From positions 1-8,113 of the forward strand of contig JAPHRB010000163.1 of assembly GCA_026197015.1 (NCBI GenBank): a stretch of DNA of 8,113 bases, written 5' to 3'. The first letter of the stretch is position 1, and every line of letters begins with the position of its first letter. This document shows positions 1 through 4,774 of this stretch, in pieces. The position numbers and the translations under genes were made by a program. Below the pieces are notes generated by a model. The model was not told the origin of the DNA, ran no database searches, and worked only from the letters and a program-made list of their open reading frames with translations. The stretch comes from Gammaproteobacteria bacterium (GTDB lineage Bacteria > Pseudomonadota > Gammaproteobacteria > SZUA-229).

Positions 1-112
1 ATGAGTTTTTTTTATATTAGAATATAGTGTTAGATGTTTTATATTTAGCATAAATAAATCTCTGGTCTGACTATATCTTTGCAGGCCGTTAGTCAGTGGG
101 CCTTAACTGCTA

Positions 113-131
113 AATTCAAGTCACTTGAGTT
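113..131. repeat. Inverted repeat, 8-bp stem with 3-base loop
   Basis: AATTCAAG (113-120) pairs with CTTGAGTT (124-131) through one G-T wobble, leaving the loop TCA. It is the leftmost clear hairpin of the non-coding stretch 1-203. No coding frame worth calling was found in that stretch. No T-run follows on either strand, so it is not an obvious intrinsic terminator. It may be part of a structured 3' end of the leftward transcript, or chance in AT-rich DNA. Confidence 0.35.
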
Positions 132-150
132 AACTAACAGGCGAGCTAAA

Positions 151-202
151 GTGGAGACCCCTGTTGATCTCCACTGCTTGATCCCCAGCGGGTTTAACCC
201 GC
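151..202 (-). terminator. Two hairpins past the DUF3570 stop, possible terminator
   Basis: Read on the minus strand, the first hairpin (202-188) begins two bases past the DUF3570 stop codon. It has a perfect 6-bp GC-rich stem, GCGGGT/ACCCGC, with a 3-base loop. The second (174-151) has a perfect 7-bp stem, GTGGAGA/TCTCCAC, with a 10-base loop, and is followed by TTTAGC. The position is right for the end of the leftward operon. The T-tract is very short, so Rho-independent termination would be weak; the hairpins could instead protect the 3' end of the message. Confidence 0.4.
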
Positions 203-203
203 G

Positions 204-1511
204 TTACTGGTCAAAATAGAAATTATATCCAAATTGAATGATAAAAGAGTCAAGATCGGGAGTTAGATCATGATTTGCCTGATCACCAACCGCTGTGCCC
301 ACGTCACTTTGTATCTGACTAATGACTTCTGCGCGCACACTGAATTCGCTATTTTTACCCACAGGCATCGCATATTTAAGACCAATGGTATTGGTTACAA
401 ATTCACCTAACCGATAATCGGCACTGGCATAGTCTGTTATGGTTGCTGCTGCCGCATCACTTTCACTAAGGCTTGTTACAAAGAAATCTGCAGCGGATTG
501 AGAGTAATAACGTAAGTGAGGTTGTAAGTAACTGCCGTTACCTAATTCATAACGGTAATGAAAATCAATGGTATGTGAGTCTATACCCCAGTCATCTGTG
601 TGATAACGATAGGCAATATTGATGACATCTTCGGTTAGGTGATGTACGGTTTTCCAGTAAAATGTCTGTCTCGAGCGTGAGTCAGGGCGATTTTCATAAA
701 CATAGGGAAGATCATCTGTGGCAAGGCTTGTTGTTGGCAGTCCTGCTGCATCAATCACAGTAATGATTTTATACGGGTCGGTCATATATCCGGAAGATTC
801 ACTAAAACCAAGGTTAAACTGCATTATAGTGCTGCGATTAATGACCTGTGTTATACCAAACATGACATCAGATATTGTTTTGCTGTCATCAGCACCGTCC
901 CGGTTTGTGCCGGTACCGGCAACTTTCATATTTGCAAATGGCGTGGGTATTCCACCTGAAGGCTCTATCGAATCAGAGCTAAGGCCAAGTGCCGCGCTGA
1001 ACGTCGTGTTACGGTTATTAAAATCACGTAGGAAGTTAGCTGAAACACCTAATGATGAATAGTCATATTCATTAGAAATATTACCGCCAAGAATAATTCG
1101 ACTATATTCATCAAAAATAGCGGTATTCCAGGAGCCACTTAAGGCGATACGCGTATCCAGGAATGTATCATCCAGAGGCAGTTCACCTGCGGCTACGGTG
1201 TAAGGTTTTTGGCCTGACGGATTGGTAAACGTCTGCTCAACACTAGATGCATGTGCACCGGTGGGGGTGGCACCGGTTAATGAGTCAAACACGGCTTTCA
1301 AATTTATAATGTCACCGTCTTTATATTCTTTAGTGCCACTAATAACCGGCTCAATTGCAGAAACCCGGCCATCACTTTCTGAATAAAATAATACGGCGGT
1401 TCCAATGTCCCATGCATCATCAGGCGCTTCTGCTGCTGATACATTCGCAACTTGAAGCAGGGTCGCGCTTGCGATGGTTAACTTTTCTCGAATTTTTTTA
1501 GTGTTACTCAT
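204..1511 (-). CDS. DUF3570 family predicted outer-membrane beta-barrel protein
   Basis: This 435-residue protein is the last gene of the leftward operon. A Sec-type leader is visible: basic residues K5, K6, R8 and K10, a short hydrophobic stretch, and a likely signal peptidase I site after VSA (residues 24-26). The mature part starts with a strand-like segment (WDIGTAVLFYSESDGRV). It then has the motif LTGATPTGA (78-86), which I recognise as typical of DUF3570. The rest alternates polar and aromatic residues in strand-like patterns separated by loops, and ends in FGYNFYFDQ, as expected of an outer-membrane barrel, although the last residue is Gln rather than Phe. The ATG at 1511 is preceded by AGGA (1521-1518), a good ribosome site at normal spacing. 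It lies 73 bases after the DUF4266 gene. No biochemical role is established for the family as far as I know; a role with the upstream lipoprotein and thioredoxin is inferred from gene order. Confidence 0.85.
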   Translation of the reverse strand: MSNTKKIREKLTIASATLLQVANVSAAEAPDDAWDIGTAVLFYSESDGRVSAIEPVISGTKEYKDGDIINLKAVFDSLTGATPTGAHASSVEQTFTNPSGQKPYTVAAGELPLDDTFLDTRIALSGSWNTAIFDEYSRIILGGNISNEYDYSSLGVSANFLRDFNNRNTTFSAALGLSSDSIEPSGGIPTPFANMKVAGTGTNRDGADDSKTISDVMFGITQVINRSTIMQFNLGFSESSGYMTDPYKIITVIDAAGLPTTSLATDDLPYVYENRPDSRSRQTFYWKTVHHLTEDVINIAYRYHTDDWGIDSHTIDFHYRYELGNGSYLQPHLRYYSQSAADFFVTSLSESDAAAATITDYASADYRLGEFVTNTIGLKYAMPVGKNSEFSVRAEVISQIQSDVGTAVGDQANHDLTPDLDSFIIQFGYNFYFDQ

Positions 1512-1584
1512 AATGAATCCTGACTCTAAAATCTACTAACTAAAAGTATGTGGTTATAGAAACTGTTAAATTTGAATGTTTGAA

Positions 1585-1791
1585 TTAGTTACAGCCACAA
1601 CCGCCGCCGCCTACTCCCTGACCACCCATAGAGGCTTCTTTACTGAAATAAATATGCTCATCCAGTGCATTATCAATTTCACTGGGTACCAGCGCCATAG
1701 AGGGTTTGGCAAGCAGGTCTTTATCCCAGGGTTGAACGGTTGTGCAGGCGCTTAATAAAAGCAAACTTAGAAGTGAAATTATTTTATACAT
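1585..1791 (-). CDS. DUF4266 small lipoprotein with C-terminal Cys-Gly-Cys-Asn
   Basis: This 68-residue protein has a short basic start, a Leu-rich hydrophobic core and a lipobox LSAC with the lipidated cysteine at C16. Thr at +2 fits export to the outer membrane. The mature part is only about 53 residues. It contains PWDKDLLAKPSM, a His in DEHIYFSKEA (H46), and a glycine-rich tail ending GGGGCGCN (C65 and C67). The W, LAKP, SKEA and final CGCN features match DUF4266 as I remember it. It lies 29 bases after the thioredoxin gene and before DUF3570, the usual partners of this family. The paired C-terminal cysteines could bind a metal, be oxidised or reduced by the neighbouring thioredoxin, or carry a modification; none of this can be proved from sequence. 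The ribosome site is weak (GAG eight bases before ATG), so coupling to the upstream gene is possible. Confidence 0.85.
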   Translation of the reverse strand: MYKIISLLSLLLLSACTTVQPWDKDLLAKPSMALVPSEIDNALDEHIYFSKEASMGGQGVGGGGCGCN

Positions 1792-1820
1792 AATAGTGAC
1801 TCGATTTTATGTTTACGGGT

Positions 1821-2309
1821 TTAATGATTTTTTAAAAGTTTGTTAATCGTTAACTCTTTTTCATTTTTGCTTTTGTTCCAGAAGCCGGTATAGCGAATTC
1901 GTAAATTACCATGCTGATCAATCAGGTAGCTACTTGGCATGCCTTCTATATTGTATTGCTCGGCAACAGCTGCCTGTGGATCAAAAGCGATCGGGAAGTT
2001 GATATTTTGTGAGGCGATAAATTCATCAGCTAAGGTTTTATCTTTATCCAGATTAATGGCGACTATTTCAAAATCCTGATTTTTGAATTTTTCTTTCATG
2101 GCAATCATCCATGGAAATGAGTTTTTGCACGGCCGGCACCATGATGCCCAGAAATCGATATAAACCAGTTTTCCCTTTAATTGAGCTGAGTTAAGAACAC
2201 CGTCTTCAGTGGGTAGTTGAAACTTGGGTGCTGGTGGATAGTCAGCATAGACCGGAATATTAATTACCAGAATGAGTAATATGTATAATGATGATTTTAG
2301 TAGTTTCAA
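1821..2309 (-). CDS. TlpA-like periplasmic thioredoxin-fold oxidoreductase
   Basis: This 162-residue protein has an N-terminal signal peptide with a likely cleavage site after VYA (residues 20-22), so it should act in the periplasm. The thioredoxin active site WASWCRPC has catalytic C58 and C61, and the conserved cis-proline is in GMP (P125). The strands FPIAFD and SYLIDQHGN are typical of the TlpA/ResA/AhpC-TSA group. At 162 residues it is a normal single-domain member. Family members reduce disulfides or act in redox relay; the CXC lipoprotein just downstream is a plausible client, by inference. The start appears to be TTG at 2309: no in-frame ATG exists upstream close by or within the leader, and the signal peptide needs this start. 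No strong Shine-Dalgarno is seen. It is the first gene of the leftward operon, divergent from the response regulator. Confidence 0.9.
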   Translation of the reverse strand: MKLLKSSLYILLILVINIPVYADYPPAPKFQLPTEDGVLNSAQLKGKLVYIDFWASWCRPCKNSFPWMIAMKEKFKNQDFEIVAINLDKDKTLADEFIASQNINFPIAFDPQAAVAEQYNIEGMPSSYLIDQHGNLRIRYTGFWNKSKNEKELTINKLLKNH

Positions 2310-2324
2310 GGTTTTTCTGGCCTG

Positions 2325-2336
2325 CTTAAAATTAAG
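2325..2336. promoter_or_regulatory. Inverted CTTAA-N2-TTAAG motif in the tlpA-like leader
   Basis: CTTAA and TTAAG are separated by AA, 15 bases before the TTG start of the thioredoxin gene. The half-site is the same core as in the two direct-repeat boxes further right, but here the arms are inverted and the spacing does not fit a PmrA/QseB tandem site. It may be an extra half-site or a chance feature of AT-rich DNA. Confidence 0.25.
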
Positions 2337-2345
2337 TCTTGTTGC

Positions 2346-2359
2346 ATAGTTTGAACTAT
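2346..2359. promoter_or_regulatory. Perfect inverted repeat ATAGTT-TG-AACTAT
   Basis: Two 6-base arms are perfectly complementary across a 2-base spacer. The repeat overlaps the candidate leftward -10 element (TATAGT on the minus strand, 2360-2355). It could be an operator for a dimeric repressor acting on the thioredoxin operon. No regulator for it is visible in the window. Confidence 0.35.
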
Positions 2360-2360
2360 A
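2355..2360 (-). promoter_or_regulatory. Candidate leftward -10 element for the TlpA-DUF4266-DUF3570 operon
   Basis: The minus strand reads TATAGT here, about 46 bases before the TTG start. There is no good -35 hexamer at 17-18 bases; that place is taken by one arm of the CTTAAG tandem box. This is the layout expected of a promoter needing an activator bound over or next to the -35 region. Confidence 0.4.
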
Positions 2361-2370
2361 TTGACCTAAA

Positions 2371-2387
2371 CTTAAGACAAACTTAAG
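2371..2387. promoter_or_regulatory. PmrA/QseB-type tandem box CTTAAG-N5-CTTAAG
   Basis: Two identical CTTAAG hexamers are separated by five bases (ACAAA), giving an 11-base period, one turn of DNA. This matches the known PmrA box, and closely related QseB-type sites, of OmpR-family regulators. CTTAAG is self-complementary, so the box reads the same on both strands and could serve both divergent promoters. It lies between the candidate leftward -10 (2355-2360) and the candidate rightward -10 TATAAA (2394-2399). The adjacent gene encodes a regulator of the matching subfamily, making autoregulation the likely reading. Confidence 0.65.
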
Positions 2388-2393
2388 AAAGGT

Positions 2394-2399
2394 TATAAA
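2394..2399 (+). promoter_or_regulatory. Candidate rightward -10 element for the two-component operon
   Basis: TATAAA lies 6 bases right of the CTTAAG tandem box. With 17-base spacing the -35 position (2371-2376) is occupied by the first CTTAAG, not by a TTGACA-like hexamer. TTGACC at 2361-2366 is too far away (27 bases). This fits activation by a regulator bound at the -35 position. The resulting leader to the ATG at 2489 would be about 80 bases. Confidence 0.35.
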
Positions 2400-2424
2400 A
2401 TTTAGGGTATTAGTTCACATTCTA

Positions 2425-2441
2425 TTTAAGCTGCATTTAAG
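2425..2441. promoter_or_regulatory. Second tandem box TTTAAG-N5-TTTAAG
   Basis: TTTAAG repeats with exactly the same five-base spacer (CTGCA) and 11-base period as the box at 2371-2387; the repeat extends to ATTTAAG in both arms. It is centred 54 bases from the first box, near five helical turns, so both would face the same side of the DNA. If transcription starts from the TATAAA at 2394, this site lies in the leader and would repress; if it drives its own promoter, transcription would start near 2455 and the ATG at 2489 would be the only usable start. Confidence 0.55.
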
Positions 2442-2488
2442 AAATAACAGGCAGAATGGTTCTGCCAGACACACACCACAGGTTGAGT

Positions 2489-3166
2489 ATGCGAGTAATA
2501 TTGGTTGAAGACGACAGGTTATTGGGTGAAGGCATTGTAAAGGGGCTTAAACAACAAAATTATAATGTTGAATGGTTTCAGAAGGGTGTGCCTGCTGCTG
2601 AATTTTTAAAGTATGAGACTTTTGATGTCCTGGTGCTTGATCTTGGCTTGCCTGATATTAGTGGTATTGAGTTGTTACAGAGGATAAGAGCGCAGGGGGT
2701 TTTGCTGCCAGTGTTAATTTTAACGGCGATGGATAGTGTTGAAGACCGTATATCAGGCCTTGATGCGGGAGCCGATGATTATTTAACAAAACCTTTTGAT
2801 CTGCAAGAGGTGTATGCGCGTATACGTGCACTTCTTAGGCGTGCAGGTGGGAGGGCTAATCCGCTTATTAATTATATGGGGATTGAACTAGATCCCGCTG
2901 CACATTCCGTGACAAAAGATGGTCAGATAGTTGACTTATCTCGACGTGAATATGATGTGTTACTCGAGTTGTTTGAGAATCTCGGACGCGTTTTATCGCG
3001 TACTCGTCTGGAAGAAGGTTTGTATAGTATTGATGAAGATATGGCGAGTAATGCTGTAGAAGTGCATATTCACCATTTAAGAAAAAAATTAGGTAGCAAG
3101 TTAATACGTACGATTCGTGGTGTTGGTTACACCATTGATAAAATAAGCGAAGACCATAAGAAGTAA
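2489..3166 (+). CDS. OmpR-family response regulator, QseB/PmrA type
   Basis: From the chosen start the protein has 225 residues, the usual size. The receiver domain (1-115) shows acidic residues D8 and D9, the phospho-acceptor D51 in VLDLGLPD, T79 and K101 in LTKPF. The C-terminal winged helix (about 128-220) carries LSRREYDVLLELF and SNAVEVHIHHLRKKLG, ending in RTIRGVGYTID, the wording typical of QseB/PmrA regulators. I chose ATG 2489 because the receiver domain begins immediately there (MRVILVEDD). The in-frame ATG at 2456 would add 11 residues with no family counterpart and may lie at or before the transcription start. The stop codon overlaps the kinase ATG by one base, so the two are translationally coupled. 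Two PmrA-type boxes lie upstream and suggest autoregulation. The sensed signal and exact orthologue (QseB, PmrA or another) cannot be settled from sequence. Confidence 0.93.
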   Translation: MRVILVEDDRLLGEGIVKGLKQQNYNVEWFQKGVPAAEFLKYETFDVLVLDLGLPDISGIELLQRIRAQGVLLPVLILTAMDSVEDRISGLDAGADDYLTKPFDLQEVYARIRALLRRAGGRANPLINYMGIELDPAAHSVTKDGQIVDLSRREYDVLLELFENLGRVLSRTRLEEGLYSIDEDMASNAVEVHIHHLRKKLGSKLIRTIRGVGYTIDKISEDHKK

Positions 3167-4581
3167 TGAAAAACTCCCTGAGGCATTATTTATTATTCTC
3201 TATATTACTGGCACTTGTGGTGGTTGGGGGTATCACTATCTGGGGTGGCTATCGAGCCAGTGTGAACGAGGTTGAAGAACTGTTTGATGCGCAATTATCT
3301 CGTTCTTCAAGATTAATGATGGGGATGGTGTTAGCGGAAGTAAAATTAGGTCATATAAAAGAATTTTCAGACGGTGTGAAAGAAAGCCGATTTAAAATTC
3401 TGAATAAGCAACAGATCGAAAATGAGATTTATAATGAAGGCCATTTTTATGAGCTGAAGCTGGCTTATCAGGTTTGGGATTCATACGGTAATATGCTGCT
3501 ACGCTCTGCCAATGCGCCGTTGCAGCCTATGAGTAATCTGATGCAGGGTTATGATAATCAAGTTTTAAATCAACAAACTTGGCGTACATTCACGTTATGG
3601 GATACCCATAAAAACTATCAGGTAATAACAGCTGAACGAGAAGACGTGCGGCAGGAACTGGTGAATAAAATCACATTGCAAATGACCTGGCCATTTATTC
3701 TGCTATTACCGATTATGGGGGGGCTGGTCTGGTATTTTGTAAGTCGAGGTTTATTACCGATTGAGCAAATTGCCAGAGATATTGCGAGCAGAGAAGATGA
3801 ACAGTTACATGATTTGCAGTTTGAGCATGTGCCGTCTGAAATACAGCCTTTAGTTGATGAATTAAATCATTTATTTAAATCTCTGCGACTTTCATTTGAT
3901 AAGGAGCGAAGCTTTACCTCTGATGCTGCGCATGAGTTAAGAACACCCCTGGCTGCATTAAAGGTTCATCTGCAATTGCTGCAAGGTAGTGATAATAGTG
4001 ACGATAAAGCAGATGCATTGGCGGCTATTAGTCAGGGGGTTGACAGGGCGGGTCACCTGGTCAATCAATTGTTAGGTCTGGCGAGACTTGATGCACAGGC
4101 AATTCGTGTAACTCAGGAAATGAAAACACTTAACCTGTATGAATTATGTGTTGATCAAATTACTGAAATCTATCCGCTAGCCAATAATAAAAAACAGAGT
4201 TTAAGTATAATTGGTGATGAAAGTGTATATATGCAGGCTTATGTTTATCCTCTTGAAAGTATGTTGCGAAACCTGTTAAGTAATGCGGTTACATATACGC
4301 CTCAAGGAGGTGAAATTGTACTTGAGCTTCGCGGCCAGGATGGCGCCATAGATCTGTGGTTGCATGATAGCGGCCCCGGTATTCCTGCAGAGCAACGAAA
4401 CGCTGTAATGCAACGGTTTAAAAAAGTAGAAGGTAGTGAGCATTCGGGCAGTGGTATTGGTTTATCAATAGTCAGGCGGGTAACAGAGCTTCATGATATG
4501 CAGATAGAACTACTAAGTTCCTCACTACTCGGTGGGCTGTGTGTGCATTTACACAAAAATAGTGAGAGTGGTTTAGGTTAA
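3166..4581 (+). CDS. Sensor histidine kinase, QseC/PmrB type
   Basis: This 471-residue inner-membrane protein is the partner of the preceding regulator. It has a first membrane helix at about 8-28, a periplasmic domain of roughly 145 residues, and a second helix at about 174-194. A HAMP-like linker follows (195-245, including VPSEIQPLVDELNHLF). The dimerisation domain has the phospho-accepting H256 in AAHELRTPLAALK. The ATP-binding domain shows the N-box NLLSNAV (369-375), G1 box DSGPGIP (401-407) and G2 box GSGIGL (428-433). The periplasmic part, with ELFDAQL near the first helix and WRTFTLWD further on, resembles QseC. An EVEE string (35-38) fits the ExxE pattern of iron-sensing PmrB proteins, but it sits right after the first helix and may mean nothing. 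All catalytic motifs are intact. The ligand is unknown. Confidence 0.93.
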   Translation: MKNSLRHYLLFSILLALVVVGGITIWGGYRASVNEVEELFDAQLSRSSRLMMGMVLAEVKLGHIKEFSDGVKESRFKILNKQQIENEIYNEGHFYELKLAYQVWDSYGNMLLRSANAPLQPMSNLMQGYDNQVLNQQTWRTFTLWDTHKNYQVITAEREDVRQELVNKITLQMTWPFILLLPIMGGLVWYFVSRGLLPIEQIARDIASREDEQLHDLQFEHVPSEIQPLVDELNHLFKSLRLSFDKERSFTSDAAHELRTPLAALKVHLQLLQGSDNSDDKADALAAISQGVDRAGHLVNQLLGLARLDAQAIRVTQEMKTLNLYELCVDQITEIYPLANNKKQSLSIIGDESVYMQAYVYPLESMLRNLLSNAVTYTPQGGEIVLELRGQDGAIDLWLHDSGPGIPAEQRNAVMQRFKKVEGSEHSGSGIGLSIVRRVTELHDMQIELLSSSLLGGLCVHLHKNSESGLG

Positions 4582-4706
4582 GCTGGATGTGCTAAATTGT
4601 TTACACCTCTTAAATCATAATTGGGCGAATGAATATAAGTAATGCTGGATATAGATAATGCAATGTAAAGTCGTGACCTTAGTCGCAACTAACAGCCAAT
4701 ATCCTT

Positions 4707-4712
4707 TATAAT
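4707..4712 (+). promoter_or_regulatory. Consensus -10 TATAAT upstream of the TPR gene
   Basis: A perfect TATAAT lies 62 bases before the ATG at 4775 in the 193-base gap after the kinase. No convincing -35 hexamer occurs 16-18 bases upstream, so the promoter is either weak or activator dependent. No tandem CTTAAG/TTTAAG box was found in this gap, only one isolated CTTAAA near 4611. The TPR genes are therefore probably a separate transcription unit, not directly under the neighbouring regulator. No hairpin terminator for the kinase operon is apparent. Confidence 0.4.
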
Positions 4713-4774
4713 CTCAACTACTTACACTACCCTAACAGATTCACCTTCACTTGGCAGGATGGTCACACACTAAG

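Noticed and set aside
718..1062. Open frame of 114 codons on the plus strand
   Set aside because: It lies wholly antisense to the well-supported DUF3570 gene, has no recognisable domain, and its protein looks like a reverse-frame artefact.
1585..1605. C-terminal glycine/cysteine tail as a microcin-like modified peptide precursor
   Set aside because: The tail superficially recalls glycine-rich modified peptides, but the protein has a lipoprotein leader and no modification or export enzyme is encoded nearby; DUF4266 membership explains it better.
2456..2488. ATG at 2456 as the response regulator start
   Set aside because: It adds 11 residues (VLPDTHHRLS and a Met) ahead of a receiver domain that normally begins directly with MRVILVEDD, and it lies immediately after a predicted regulator box.
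3268..3279. EVEE string in the kinase as a PmrB-like iron-sensing ExxE motif
   Set aside because: It sits immediately after the first membrane helix in a generally acidic stretch, and a four-residue match in this place is not enough to claim iron sensing.
4751..4774. TTG at 4751 as the TPR gene start
   Set aside because: It has no ribosome site and places polar and charged residues before a signal peptide that is complete from the ATG at 4775.
4582..4774. Search for a PmrA/QseB-type tandem box before the TPR genes
   Set aside because: Only one isolated CTTAAA was found near 4611, without a second half-site at 11 bases, so direct control by the adjacent regulator is not supported.
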